From contig CAWFFB010000035.1 in the NCBI GenBank assembly GCA_963814975.1, positions 496,001-560,000 on the forward strand: a DNA stretch of 64,000 nucleotides, read 5' to 3'. This DNA comes from CAVUXJ01 sp963814975. Its GTDB lineage: Bacteria > Acidobacteriota > Vicinamibacteria > Vicinamibacterales > CAVVIG01. Below the pieces are notes generated by a model. The model did no database searches. It was not told the DNA's origin and saw only the letters and a list, made by a program, of their open reading frames with translations. The position numbers and the translations under genes are program-made. Of this stretch, positions 25,493 through 37,413 are shown in pieces; the stretch's first letter is position 1; each line of letters begins with the position of its first letter.

Positions 25493-26005
25493 ATGATTAT
25501 CGGCCTCATCTCGGATACACACGGCCTGTTACGGCCCGAGATCGCGCGCGTGTTCGCGGGTGTTGACCGGATTCTGCACGCAGGTGACGTGGGCAACCAC
25601 GCGGTGCTCGAGAGTCTGGCGAGGATTGCGCCGGTCGACGCGGTGTTCGGCAATGTCGACGATCCGCATGATCCGGCGCTCGCACGCGAACGGACGCTGA
25701 CTCACGATGGGATCGTGATCCATGTCTCGCACGGCCACGAGATGGGACGGCCGACCGCCGCGCTTGTGTTGTCGCGGTACGCGGGCGACGTCGTCGTCTT
25801 CGGGCATACCCACCGTGCGGTCGCCCTGCGCACGCCCGATGGCCGGCTGGCCGTGAATCCCGGCGCGGCAGGTCCGAGGCGGTTCGACGTGATCCCGAGC
25901 GTCGCACGCCTGGTCCTGACCAGCCGGGGTTCCGCCGACGCCATCTCGCATGACGACATTTCAGCGCCGTTGCAGATTGAAGCCGAGATCATCTCGCTGT
26001 GGTGA
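25493..26005 (+). CDS. YfcE/MJ0936-type metallophosphodiesterase
   Basis: 170 aa. Calcineurin-like metal motifs in order: IGLISDTHGLLRPE (DxH), HAGDVGNH (GDxxN-like), VFGNVDDP (GNxD), IHVSHGHEMG (GH), and VVFGHTHRAVALR (GHTH), then LAVNPGAAGPRR. These bind two metal ions and hydrolyse phosphodiesters. Length is typical for the family. Whether the substrate is a cyclic nucleotide is unknown. Intact. Confidence 0.9.
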   Translation: MIIGLISDTHGLLRPEIARVFAGVDRILHAGDVGNHAVLESLARIAPVDAVFGNVDDPHDPALARERTLTHDGIVIHVSHGHEMGRPTAALVLSRYAGDVVVFGHTHRAVALRTPDGRLAVNPGAAGPRRFDVIPSVARLVLTSRGSADAISHDDISAPLQIEAEIISLW

Positions 26006-26091
26006 ATTCGAAGAAGCAGACGTCCGCGCCCTCGAAATAGCCAAAAATCGTCGGCCCGACCGCCGCCGGCCTGGTCCATCATGGGGCGCTT

Positions 26092-27075
26092 ATGAAGACC
26101 CGTTTGATGGCCACCGCCGTGCTCACGCTGCTGGTCGCGGGGCCGCTCGCCTCGCAGGCGCCCGTGACCCATCGCTTGACCCCGGAGCGCTTCTACAACA
26201 CGTTCTCGTTCGCGCATCCGCCCGCGTTGAAAATCCGGCCGGGCGATCGCGTGATCACGAAAACGATCGACGCGTCGGGCACCGACTGGAACGGCAAGCC
26301 CGTCGCGCAGGGTCCGAACCCGCAGACCGGACCGTTCTACGTCGAAGGCGCCGAACCGGGCGATGCGATCGTCGTCACGATCGAGCGCCTGGAAACCAAC
26401 CGCACGACCGGCTTCTCGAGCAGTCTGCTCGCGCCGTACGTGGTTGATCCGGGGTCGATTGCCAACCGTGTTGATCGAGACCCTCAGCGCGCCAACTGGA
26501 TCATCGACAAGTCAAAAGGGACAACGCGCTTGGACACCCCTGCGATCTCGCCGCCCATTGAGCTGCCGTTGCGCCCGATGCTCGGCTGCCTGGGCACGGC
26601 ACCCCCGCGCAAGGAAGCGGTGGCGACGAGCACCCCCGGCGCCTTCGGCGGCAACATGGACTACGCGGGCCTGAACGCCGGCGTGAAGGTGACGCTGCCG
26701 GTGTACGAGCCCGGGGCATTGCTGTTTCTCGGCGACGGGCACGCGAGGCAAGGCGAAGGCGAGGTTGTCGGCACCGGGGTCGAGACGTCGATGGACGTCG
26801 AGTTCACCGTGGACTTGATCAAGAAGAAGACGATCGGCTGGCCGCGTCTCGAGAACGACAGTTACGTCATGGTGCTCGGCAGCGAGCGCCCGCTGCTGCA
26901 GGCATTCCAGCACGCGACGACCGAGATGCTGCGGCTGCTGGTGAACGACTACAAGTACTCGGAGCGCGGCGCGTCACTCTTGATGGGACAAGCCATCGAG
27001 TACGAGATCGCCAACGTCGTCGATCCGCATTTCACGGTCGTCGCGAAGATCCGCAAGTCGCTGCTGCCGCGCTGA
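26092..27075 (+). CDS. Exported acetamidase/formamidase-family protein
   Basis: 327 aa with a signal peptide (MKTRLMATAVLTLLVAGPLA). Beta-rich amidase fold: PPALKIRPGDRVITKTIDAS, FYVEGAEPGDAIVVTIE, LRPMLGCLGTAP, GAFGGNMDYAGLNAGVKVTL, and GDGHARQGEGEVVGTGVETS, which match the acetamidase/formamidase family. It would hydrolyse short amides to acid and ammonia in the periplasm. Twenty bases or so upstream of a carboxylesterase in the same direction. Intact. Confidence 0.88.
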   Translation: MKTRLMATAVLTLLVAGPLASQAPVTHRLTPERFYNTFSFAHPPALKIRPGDRVITKTIDASGTDWNGKPVAQGPNPQTGPFYVEGAEPGDAIVVTIERLETNRTTGFSSSLLAPYVVDPGSIANRVDRDPQRANWIIDKSKGTTRLDTPAISPPIELPLRPMLGCLGTAPPRKEAVATSTPGAFGGNMDYAGLNAGVKVTLPVYEPGALLFLGDGHARQGEGEVVGTGVETSMDVEFTVDLIKKKTIGWPRLENDSYVMVLGSERPLLQAFQHATTEMLRLLVNDYKYSERGASLLMGQAIEYEIANVVDPHFTVVAKIRKSLLPR

Positions 27076-27112
27076 CGAGGATAGGATCACACTTTTGAGA
27101 CAGGGGCTTGAC

Positions 27113-28732
<1,620 letters not shown>

Positions 28733-28751
28733 CGGCCGTCAGCCACCTGAA

Positions 28752-29762
28752 CTACCTGGCCCCTGCCGCATCCTCCACGCGGGCTCCTCGAAGGATGTTG
28801 CCCACCGCGTAATTCGCCTCGTGGCAGGCGAATTCGTAGATGCGGTAGTCGTCGTCTTTGACGAACGGCATCGAAACGGTCCACGGCTGTGTGTAGACGT
28901 TCGGATCTTCGATGGTCACGGTGTAGCTGATCGTCCCGGCGTCCACACGGCGAAAGCGTTCGACGACGTGGAGCCCTTCGCTCTGCGGGATGCCGCGGAT
29001 CCGACCCGCCGTCGACGCGGTCGCGATCGAGCCCTTGTCGTTGTAGTTGGTCGTGTCGACGACGAGCGTGTCTCCCTCCCAGCGGCCAATCGATTCGCCT
29101 GTCATGGATCGCAGGCCTTCGGCCCGGTGCGGGCGTCCGTCGGTCGGGATGATGCGCGCCTCGTGGATCATCTCGGAGACGATGACGACGTAGCCGGGCG
29201 TCTGCAGAATTTGGTACGCGTTGTTGTAGCCGGCGGGGAAGAGGCCTCCCGGCACGCCGCGTGTGATGCAGCGGTCGAACGGGTTCATGAACTCGTACGA
29301 GTCCGTCTCCTGGGCAGCCCTGGTGCTGCGCTGACGTTCTGCCTCTGGCCGGACCGGAACTCGCCCGTCGGGCGGGTCAACCACCAGTGACGTCTGGCGC
29401 GTGGCGACGACCTTCCGGTCCGGGTCGGCCCAGACGGCCTGGTTGTAACTGCCGACCGCGGCGCCGGCGCGCGGTGCGGCGGCGGCTTGAGCGCGATCCG
29501 CCGCCTGCTGCTCGAAGCTGCTGACGGCCTGCGACTCGAGCTCGGCGGCTTCGGCCTCCGTCATGACCGCGCGGCCCGCGAATCGCGCAGGGCGCTCGAG
29601 CGGCGTGAGCGTCGCGTTCGTCCAGACGCCCTGAAGGTCGGGCTTGCCATCGGGCGTAGTGGCGGTCCACGGCTTCGAGGCTTCTGTTTGAGCCGCGGCT
29701 GGAGAGGCCAGGACGACGACGAGCAGCGCGAACAGCCGCATCCGCCTCGAAGAAATGCTCAC
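28752..29762 (-). CDS. Exported protein of unknown function
   Basis: 336 aa with a signal peptide (RLFALLVVVLASPAAAQ). Characteristic stretches: PDGKPDLQGVWTNATLTPLE, FMNPFDRCITRGVPGGLFPA, HEARIIPTDGRPHRAEGLRS, GESIGRWEGDTLVVDTTNYN and MPFVKDDDYRIYEFACHEAN. This conserved protein type, with DLxGVWxN near the mature start and RWEGDTLVVDT, is repeated many times in acidobacterial genomes but has no known reaction. Possible start alternative at 29741. Intact, convergent with the esterase. Confidence 0.75.
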   Translation of the reverse strand: MSISSRRMRLFALLVVVLASPAAAQTEASKPWTATTPDGKPDLQGVWTNATLTPLERPARFAGRAVMTEAEAAELESQAVSSFEQQAADRAQAAAAPRAGAAVGSYNQAVWADPDRKVVATRQTSLVVDPPDGRVPVRPEAERQRSTRAAQETDSYEFMNPFDRCITRGVPGGLFPAGYNNAYQILQTPGYVVIVSEMIHEARIIPTDGRPHRAEGLRSMTGESIGRWEGDTLVVDTTNYNDKGSIATASTAGRIRGIPQSEGLHVVERFRRVDAGTISYTVTIEDPNVYTQPWTVSMPFVKDDDYRIYEFACHEANYAVGNILRGARVEDAAGAR

Positions 29763-29879
29763 GCAGGAATTATAGTCAGCGACAGAATGCCTGAGGATGC
29801 CAGTCGAGCATGTAACGGTCGTGTGGCCCAGCGGTGACGGGTGGTATCCGCCTTGCTGCGCTGGCGCCGAGGAGGTTCC

Positions 29880-30017
29880 ATGGCCAACGACCCCATGCGC
29901 GACGAGGAAGAAGTCGGCCGCTCGGACGAAGACATCGTCGGCGCAGACGATGAGTTCGATGAAGAGGACGAGCTCGACGAGGACGTCGACGACGCGGACG
30001 ACTCGCAGGATCAGTGA
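29880..30017 (+). CDS. Small highly acidic 45-aa protein
   Basis: MANDPMRDEEEVGRSDEDIV then GADDEFDEEDELDEDVDDAD and DSQDQ: more than half Asp/Glu. GGAGG is seven bases upstream of the ATG. The TGA overlaps a GTG of the next gene. Likely real given the good ribosome site; function unknown, perhaps charge-based binding to a protein or cation. Confidence 0.6.
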   Translation: MANDPMRDEEEVGRSDEDIVGADDEFDEEDELDEDVDDADDSQDQ

Positions 30018-30028
30018 ACGGAACAGGC

Positions 30029-30709
30029 ATGGCTTATCGCGCAGTCCTACTGGACGTGGACGGCACGCTCGTCGACAGCAACGACGCGCATGCGTATGCC
30101 TGGGTGGACGCGATCGCCGAGAGCGGCAGGCGCGTGGATTTTCTGCGCGCCCGTCCGCTCGTCGGCATGGGTGCCGACAAGGTCCTCCCGGCGCTGACCG
30201 GCATTTCCGCCGAATCGCCGGAAGGCGAAAAGATCGTCACTGTCCGCGGTGAAATCTTCCGCCGCGACTACCTTCCGCGGCTTCGACCGACGCGCGGCGC
30301 CCAGCGCCTGCTCGAATGGCTGCGCGACGATGGATTGCAGCTGGTCGTGGCGACATCGGCGCGCGCCGAGGAACTCGACGGGCTGCTTCAGGTCGCCGGC
30401 GCGTCGCGGCTGATAGACGACGCGAGCTCGTCAGCCGATGCCGAACGGTCGAAGCCCGATCCCGACATCGTCCATGCGGCGCTCGAGAAGGCTGGATGCC
30501 GGCCCGACGAAGCCATCTTCATCGGCGACACGCCGTACGACGTCGCCGCCGGGAACCATCTGGGCGTTCCGGTCATCGCGCTGCGCTGCGGCGGCTGGTG
30601 GACGGATCGCTCGTTCCACGGAGCCGTCGCGATCTACGACGACCCCGAGGATCTGGTCGAGAACTACCTGCTGTCGCCCTTCAAGCGGCCTCTCGCCTTG
30701 TCGAGATAG
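30029..30709 (+). CDS. HAD-family hydrolase (phosphoglycolate phosphatase-like)
   Basis: 226 aa. HAD motif I LLDVDGTLVDSND with both Asp residues, motif II VVATSARAEE, motif III Lys in RSKPDPDIVHAALEKAG, motif IV IFIGDTPYDVAAG. The cap region between motif I and II is helical (subfamily I). Likely phosphatase for a small sugar phosphate or phosphoglycolate. The 3' end overlaps the convergent LigD-polymerase gene. A GTG at 30014 is an alternative start. Confidence 0.85.
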   Translation: MAYRAVLLDVDGTLVDSNDAHAYAWVDAIAESGRRVDFLRARPLVGMGADKVLPALTGISAESPEGEKIVTVRGEIFRRDYLPRLRPTRGAQRLLEWLRDDGLQLVVATSARAEELDGLLQVAGASRLIDDASSSADAERSKPDPDIVHAALEKAGCRPDEAIFIGDTPYDVAAGNHLGVPVIALRCGGWWTDRSFHGAVAIYDDPEDLVENYLLSPFKRPLALSR

Positions 30710-31630
30710 CGGCTCACCGCTTCGAGGCTGCACTCCCTTGCTCTTCCTCAGCGCCGCCCACAGGTCGCCCGTCTTCTCGAGCCGTGCGGGCATGGTCTGG
30801 ATGGTGAATGCCTCGCGGTCGACGCCGTCGTGCACCTCCTGCCAGGTGAGCGGCGTCGAGACACCCGCGAATTCGCTGGCGCGCGCGCTGTAGGCGGTCG
30901 CGAGCGTCTTGCCGAGCCCGTTCTGCATGAAGTCGACGTAGACGCGCTTGCCGCGGGCAGCGACGGTGCGCTCGATCGTCGCGTGCTTCGGATGCTTCTG
31001 CGCGACGACCGTCGCGATGATCTGACAGAAGAGCAGGCCGGCTTCGTAGGGCGTACCGGTGGGCAGCGGCAGGTAGATGTGCAGACCTTCGGAGCCCGAC
31101 GTCTTCGGCACGCCGGGCGCGCCGAGCAGCTCGAGCTCGTCGTGAATCCATCGGGCCACTTCGAGTGTCTGGCTGAACGGCAGGCCGGGCATCGGATCGA
31201 GATCGAGCGCCGCGTAGTCGGCGAACTCGGGCGACTGCACGCGCGAGAACCACGGATCCTGCGAGATGGCCGCAAGCTGCGTCGTGTAGAGCAGCGTGAG
31301 CAGGTCGCCGCCGATGAGCTGCGGGCGGTCGTCCGCGACCTTCACCTTCTCGACGCGGACGCCCTGCGGCACGTCCTCGATGCGATGCTGGTAGAACGGC
31401 TTTGCCGCGATGCCGTTCGGAAAGCGTTTCATCACGAGCGGCCGGTCGGCGACCGCGGGCAGGATGTACGGCGCGGCCCGCACGCAGTAGCGGAACAGAT
31501 CGCCTTTGGTGAGCTTTTCCTTGGGCCAGAACACCTTGTGCAGGTTGGTGACGGCGAGCCGCTGGGCTCCGGGCAGTTCGAGCGTGCCGTCGCGCCGGGC
31601 GTGCTCGAGCGCGTTCAGTTGATCGACGAG
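30664..31630 (-). CDS. LigD-type NHEJ polymerase domain protein, frameshifted end and uncertain start
   Basis: Primase-polymerase of bacterial end joining: VFWPKEKLTKGDLFRYCVRA, FPNGIAAKPFYQHRIEDVPQ, the catalytic pair YAALDLDPMPG (DLD), KTSGSEGLHIYLPL, and a third acidic position in KRVYVDFMQNGLGKTLATAY. Near 30735 one extra base leads away from the natural tail SLEAVSRYLDKARGRLKGDS, which ends at 30664 and overlaps the HAD gene. Upstream of 31630 the frame runs into palindromic repeats and a stop with no ATG/GTG, so the start is lost or atypical. Acts with Ku and the ligase encoded just upstream. Confidence 0.82.
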
Positions 31631-31642
31631 CGAATCGAGGGA

Positions 31643-31752
31643 GGTCCGGCTGAGGCCGGACGGTACGGGAGGTCCGGCTAAAGCCGGACACTACGCGGGA
31701 GGACGTTACGCGAGGGGCGACACGACTCGTAGTGTCCGGCTTCAGCCGGACC
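31643..31752. repeat. Three GTCCGGCT-type palindromes between ligase and polymerase genes
   Basis: GGTCCGGCTGAGGCCGGAC at 31643, GGTCCGGCTAAAGCCGGAC at 31671 and GTCCGGCTTCAGCCGGACC at 31734. The first two are in one orientation, the third next to CGTAGT in the opposite one. The stop codon of the ligase gene falls inside the third copy. Confidence 0.88.
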
Positions 31753-32732
31753 TTATCCTGCCCTTTTCCTCCCTGACCACCTCGCGTGGATCCTTATCGT
31801 CCCGCAGCCCGAGATACACCGGATGCCTCAGCTTCGCGTCGGCGGTCCACTCCGTGAACCTGACCTGCGCGACGAGTCGCGGCTCCGCCCAGTGCGGCCG
31901 TTCGTTGGTGCGGGGAGATGGCGTGAACGGGCACTCCTTCGTTTCCAGCGGCTTCAGGAGCTTCATCACGCGCGACAGCTCGCGCTCGTTGAACCCGGTC
32001 CCCGTATGGCCGACGTATACGAGCTTCGATCCTTCGTACACCCCGAGCAGCAGCGCCCCGAACCAGGCGCGCGCGTGGCGGGGTTCGGTCCAGCCGCCGA
32101 CGACGAACTCCTGCTCGCGGGTGATCTTGAGCTTGCGCCAGTCGGGCGTCCGCTTGCCCGACTTGTAGAGCGAATCGGCGTGCTTCGCGATGAGACCTTC
32201 CCACCCCTGCTCGAAGGCGCGCTCGTACAAGGCGCGGCCGTTGCCGCGCACCATCTCGCTGATCCGCAGGCAGGAATCGCGATTGCCCTTGAAGAGACGC
32301 TCGACGACCTGCCGGCGCTGCAGGAGCGGGACGTCTCGCAGGTCGCGGCCGCCTTCTCGCAGGACATCGAAGACGATGTACGCGGTTCTGACCGTGCGAC
32401 GAGGTCGGACCGCGGCCGGTCTCGACCGCGTCATGACGATGGATGCGGCCTTGTAGCTGCTGGAATCCGGTCGGCCGGCCGTCCGCGTCGAGCGCGACGA
32501 TCTCTCCGTCGAGCACGACCGGTTGTTTCTTCCGGCGCGCCCACTTGGCAAGCGCGCTCGCAATTTCCGGAAACTGGTTCGTTTTCTCGTTGCCCAGGCG
32601 CGACCAGAGGCGGACGGCGCCGCCGGGCGAGACTTCGGCGATCGCGCGGATGCCGTCGTATTTAGGCTCGTAGACGAGCCGCGGGTCCTCGAGCGGTGCG
32701 TCCTCGAGCGACGCCAACATCGGCTTGAGCAT
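31742..32732 (-). CDS. ATP-dependent DNA ligase (LigD ligase domain), one frameshift
   Basis: About 330 aa. Motif I EPKYDGIRAIAEV carries the adenylated Lys; RLWSRLGNEKTNQFPEIASA, motif III-like PVVLDGEIVALDADGRP. Near 32400 the frame changes, then YIVFDVLREGGRDLRDVPLL, motif IV EGLIAKHADSLYKSGKRTPD, WRKLKITREQEFVVGGWTEP (motif V), and the OB domain. The protein seals nicks in end joining. It starts 10 bases after Ku and is followed by palindromic repeats and the polymerase gene. The shift is single-base in an otherwise perfect frame. Confidence 0.85.
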
Positions 32733-32741
32733 CCGCCGATT

Positions 32742-33650
32742 CTATGCGGCGCGGCGGGATCGTTTGCGGGCCGGCGGCTTCTTGCGGGCCCTCGACTGCG
32801 CTCGGGCCAGGCCTGAAGAGGCCTTCTCGGCGGCGGCGGCGTTTGCCCGTGGCTGAGCCTTGCCCGAGCGAAGTCGAGGGCCTGATTTTTCGAGGCTGCG
32901 GCGCAGCCGCTCCATCAGGTCGACGACTTCGGCCCGCGGACGTTCCGTCATCGGCTCGAGCTCGACGTCCTTGCCTTTGACCTTGCCCTGGATGATTCGC
33001 AGCAGGTTCTCGCGGTACTGATCGGTGTACTTGGCGGGATCCCACTCGCTCGCCAGGTTGTTGACGAGCGCCTTCGCCATGTCCAGCTCCGGCTTGCGGA
33101 GGTTCGTCGCCGGCGGGAAATTGAAGTTCTTGGTATCCACCAACTCGTCGGCGAAACGCATCACCGACAGGACCAGCGCGTCGCCGATCACCTCCACAGC
33201 GGCGAGATGCTGCGCATCGCGGAGGATGAACTTGGCGATGCCGACGCGATCCGCCTCGCGGATCGCCTCGCGCAACAGCGCATAGGCGCGCTCCCCGCCC
33301 TTGGCTGGCACGAGGTAGTAGGGCGTTTCGAAGAAGCGGTCGTCGATCTCCTGCGACTTCACGAAGTCGATGATGTCGACGGTGCGGGTCTTCTCGACGG
33401 CGGCCGCCTGGAAGTCCTCTTTGGTGAGGACGACGAACCGCCCCTTGGCATATTCGTAGCCCTTGACGAGGTCTTCCCACGCGATCGGCCGGCCGTCTTT
33501 GATGCACACGCGCTCGAAGCGGATGGGCGAGCGGTCCTTGGCGTGCAGCATGCGGAAACGCGGCCGGTGATTGCGCACGGCCGTGTGCAGCTCGATCGGG
33601 ATGTTGACCAGGCCGAAGGAGATCGATCCCTTCCAGAGTGCGCGGGCCAT
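32742..33650 (-). CDS. ku: Ku protein for non-homologous end joining
   Basis: 302 aa. MARALWKGSISFGLVNIPIE is the family's N-terminus, followed by RIRFERVCIKDG-like IRFERVCIKDGRPIAWEDLV, YEYAKGRFVVLTKEDF, YYLVPAKGGERAYALLREAI and MELAKALVNNL-like DMAKALVNNLASEWDPAKY. A Lys/Arg/Ala-rich tail (RARKKPPARKRSRRAA) is typical for DNA binding. Ku homodimers load on double-strand ends and recruit LigD. Heads a three-gene NHEJ cluster after a small DUF2934 gene. Intact. Confidence 0.95.
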   Translation of the reverse strand: MARALWKGSISFGLVNIPIELHTAVRNHRPRFRMLHAKDRSPIRFERVCIKDGRPIAWEDLVKGYEYAKGRFVVLTKEDFQAAAVEKTRTVDIIDFVKSQEIDDRFFETPYYLVPAKGGERAYALLREAIREADRVGIAKFILRDAQHLAAVEVIGDALVLSVMRFADELVDTKNFNFPPATNLRKPELDMAKALVNNLASEWDPAKYTDQYRENLLRIIQGKVKGKDVELEPMTERPRAEVVDLMERLRRSLEKSGPRLRSGKAQPRANAAAAEKASSGLARAQSRARKKPPARKRSRRAA

Positions 33651-33654
33651 CGAG

Positions 33655-33912
33655 CTACTGCCGCCTCTTGAGCTCGCGTTCGGCCCGGACCCAGTCGTCG
33701 AAGTCGAGGCCGTGGTCGCCGCCGCGCTCCAGATACATCTCGTAGGCGCGGGCGCGAATCTCCTGGTCCGTCGGATGGTCGAAGGACCGGGCGCTTTCCG
33801 GGCCGGCGGCCTGGCTGTTCAGCTTCGCGGTGCGCCCTCTCGGCTTCGAAACAGCAGGTGCGTCGGCGACGGTTGCGTCGTTGGCGGTCGATCGTGCGGG
33901 TTTCTTCGCCAT
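33655..33912 (-). CDS. DUF2934 domain protein
   Basis: 85 aa from ATG 33912. N-terminal half is Lys/Ala/Pro-rich and disordered (MAKKPARSTANDATVADAPA); the C-terminal half is the DUF2934 helix: IRARAYEMYLERGGDHGLDF then DDWVRAERELKRRQ. Function unknown; the family often lies near stress or NHEJ genes. It ends 5 bases before the Ku start, so probably co-transcribed. Confidence 0.8.
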   Translation of the reverse strand: MAKKPARSTANDATVADAPAVSKPRGRTAKLNSQAAGPESARSFDHPTDQEIRARAYEMYLERGGDHGLDFDDWVRAERELKRRQ

Positions 33913-34030
33913 GGCGATACCTCTATGCAATCAGACGGTGGCGACGAGTCAGTCACACGCCGTCGTTTAACTGGTCAGTTCCGTGGGAAATCCGACAGTT
34001 TTCCTCCAGCTCTGCAAGCCGGACGCCAGT

Positions 34031-37000
34031 TCATAGAGCGCCGAGGATGCCTACGAGCGGGATCCCCAGCCATTCGGGACGGTTGTTCAACTCGTACCCA
34101 AGCTCGTAGAGCGCCTTCTCGAGGATGAACGCGCCGAGCATTTGGTCGAACTCCCAGGAGTCTTGGACGCCGAGATCGGCGCCCTCGGTGCTCTCCGTCT
34201 GCGGTACGAAGCGAGAAACGCCTCGCCGATCCAGTGCTGCCAGGCATCGGCCCAGGGCGCGAGCAGCGCGTAGTCGTCAGCGGCGTTGAGCGTTAACTGG
34301 AACAGGGCCGCATATGCGGCGTAGCTGAAGGATCGCAGCATCCCGGCGACGTCCTTCAGCGGCGGCTGCTTCAGGCGGCGTTCGGCGAGGCTTCGAGCCG
34401 GCTCGCCCTCGAAGTCGAGAATGATGAAGTCTTCCTCGGTGCGCAGTACCTGGCCGAGGTGGTAGTCGCCGTGGATGCGGATGCGCATCCCGGCGGCCGA
34501 CTCGCCCCTGATCGCGTCGAGGCGCTTGAGAAGTGCGGGCGTGGCCTCCAGGACCGCATCCACCGTCGGCCGGAGCACCTCGGGGATGACCTGGCGCTTC
34601 GACTCCAGCAGGTCGAGCACCTGTTCGGCGAGCACCAGCATCTCGCGATGCGCCGCCTCACGCGCCTCGGCGCCGAACGGTTCGGGCGCGAAGGCGGGAT
34701 CGTTCGGGTCCGCGAGCGCCCGATGCATCTCAGCGGTCCGCCGACCGAGCAGCTCTGCGCTTGCCAGATACCAGCGCTCGGTCGCGGCCAGGAACGGCGG
34801 CATCATGCCGGGCACGAGCGCTTCGAGCGGCACCTCGGCGCTTCGGGCGCGTGCGGCGACCGCCTCGTAGTAGCGGCGAAGGTCGTTGATCGTGAAATCC
34901 CAGCCGGATCCCTGATGGCCGACGACGCCCTGGACAACGGCGAGGGTGCTCGCCTCGGATTCGCCACGGTGATGGAAGATCCCGCCCATCAGGGGCGGGA
35001 TCCTCGCAAACCCGCGCCTGGCGAGGTGGGCCGGCACCTCGAACTCGGGGCTGATCCCAGGCTCGACGCGGCGGAACAGCTTCAGCGCATACCGTTCGTT
35101 CACGAACAGGACGCTGTTGCTCTGATCGGAGGTGCTGCGCACCCAGCGGCGTTCGGGCGCGAGATCGAGCTCGCCTCTTGTGAGCAAGCCACGCAGGCTG
35201 CCGATGCCGGTCGGCAATTCGCGCCGCGTGCTCGACCAGGCCCAGCAGGCGGTTGCACAGGTCCTCGTCGAAGACGCCGTCGACGAGCGCGCCCTTGCGC
35301 GCGCCGGTCACCCGGGCCAGCACGCTGGACGGGTGCTCCTTGATCGCGCGGTCCGACGCCTCGCCCGACACGGCCGCCAGCGGCAGCAGGTAGGTCTCCG
35401 TCCGCCCATCGGTGTAGCTCACCGCCGCCAGCGCAACGAACGCCGGCGTGCTGCCCGTGCGGATCGTCGCCCAGTCGGTGAAGCGTGCATGCCCGATCTC
35501 GCGTGACTTCGAGGCGAACCAGCGCTGCCGTTTCAGGAAGGGCACGAGCGCCTGCCGCTCGAGCGTGAGCCGTGTGCCGGTGCTCAACACCCCTTCCCAG
35601 TCGACGCCGACGAGCAGCGCCGGGAGGCTCGCGGCGAGCGCCGCGTTCGCATCTTCCGGCGCGCGCGGCGGCACCTGCGTCACCTGCATCGGTGCATGCT
35701 GCAGGGTGAACCAGTACGAGCCGTACGGGTTCAGGGTGAGAAAGTACGGCCGCTCGGTGATCCGCGGGAACTCGGTGACGCCGGTCATCTCGACCGGGAT
35801 CAGGCCGGCGTACGCGCTCAGATCCAGTTCGACGGGCTGGAGGCTGCGCGACAGGTTGGCGACGACGAGGATCGTTTCGTATGCGTCGCGGCGCAGGTAG
35901 GCGAGCACCTTGCGGTTGGCCGGATAGATGAACTCGAGCGATCCGCGGCCGAAGACGCGGTGCTGCTTGCGCATCGCCACCAGCCGCTTCATCCAGTTGA
36001 GCAGCGAGAACGCGAAGCGCTCCTGCGCTTCGACGTTGATCGCCTGGAAGCCGTAGACCGGATCCATGATCGGCGGCGCGTAGAGCCGCGCCGGATCGGC
36101 GCGCGAGAAGCCGCCGTTGCGATCGCCGCTCCACTGCATCGGCGTCCGGACGCCGTTGCGATCGCCGAGGTAGATGTTGTCGCCCATCCCGATCTCGTCG
36201 CCGTAGTAGATGATCGGCGTGCCCGGCAGCGAAAACAGCAGCATGTTCAGCAGCTCGGCGCGGCGGCGGCTGCCCTCGACGAGCGGCAGCAGGCGCCGCC
36301 GGATGCCGACGTTGATCCGCATCTGCGGATCGGTCGCGTAGCTGCTGGTACATGTAGTCGCGCTCTTCGTCGGTGACCATCTCGAGCGTGAGCTCGTCAT
36401 GGTTGCGCAGGAACAGCGCCCACTGGCAGTTCTCGGGGATCTCCGGGGTCTGGTTCAGGACCTCGGTGATCGCGTGGCGGTCTTCCTGGTTGAGCGCCAT
36501 GAAGATCCGCGGCATCAGCGGGAAGTGGAACGCCATGTGGCACTCGTCGCCGTCGCCGAAGTACGACCGCACGTCGGCCGGCCACTGGTTCGCCTCGGCG
36601 AGCAGCATGCGGTTGGGGTACGCGGCGTCGAGCTCGCGCCGGATGCGCTTGAGCACCGCGTGCGTCTCGGGCAGGTTCTCGTTATTCGTCCCTTCGCGCA
36701 CGCACAGGTACGGCACGGCGTCGAGCCGGAGGGCGTCGACCCCGATGTCGAGCCAGAACTTCATCACGTTGATCACCGCCTCGACCACCGCCGGGTTGTT
36801 GTGGTTCAGGTCGGGCTGGTGCGTGAAGAAGCGGTGCCAGTGGTACTGCTTCGCGACCGCGTCGTAGGTCCAGTTCGACTTCTCGGTGTCGGTGAAAATG
36901 ATCCGTGTCTCTGGAAATTTCTGGTCGGTGTCGCTCCAGACGTAGAACTCCCGTTCAGGCGATCCGGGCGGCGCCTGCCGCGCACGCTGGAACCACGGGT

Positions 37001-37388
37001 GCTGATCCGAGGTGTGGTTGACGACCAGCTCGATCAAGACCTTGATACGCCGCTCGTGCGCGGCGCGCACGAACGCCTGGAAGTCTTCGAGGGTGCCGTA
37101 GGAAGGGTGGACGTTCAGGTAGTCCGCGATGTCGTAGCCGTCGTCCTTGAGCGGCGAGGGAAAGAAGGGCAGCAGCCAGATGCAAGTGATGCCGAGGGTC
37201 TGGAGGTAGTCGAGCTTCTGGGTCAGGCCTTGAAAGTCGCCGATGCCGTTGTTCGTGCTGTCGAAGAACGCCTTGACGTGCGCCTGGTAGATGATCGCGT
37301 CCTTGTACCAGAGCGGATCGTCGTCGTGCGATGCGGCCGCCGGCGCCGCCGCGTCGGCCGGAATCACCAGATTCGCGTCAATAGCCAT
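34031..37388 (-). CDS. treS: Fused trehalose synthase-maltokinase, three frameshifts
   Basis: About 1,119 codons corrected. N-terminal GH13 trehalose synthase: WYKDAIIYQAHVKAFFDSTN, VVNHTSDQHPWFQ, GVDALRLDAVPYLC (nucleophile Asp), LLAEANQWPADV (Glu), LRNHDELTLEMV (Asp). A shift near 36345 leads to YATDPQMRINVGIRRRLLPL. The maltokinase part begins near QRWFASKSREIGHARFTDW; after a shift near 35215 it continues to RIRIHGDYHLGQVLRTEEDF and FIILDFEGEPAR (kinase HGD and DFE). A last shift near 34205 restores SWEFDQMLGAFILEKALYEL and the stop at 34031. Converts trehalose to maltose and phosphorylates it for GlgE. Confidence 0.88.
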
Positions 37389-37413
37389 CCGTAGAATTCT
37401 TAATTCCTAATTC

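Noticed and set aside
31643..31752. Palindromes as a CRISPR array
   Set aside because: Units are 18-bp perfect palindromes with irregular spacing and no unique spacers of constant length.
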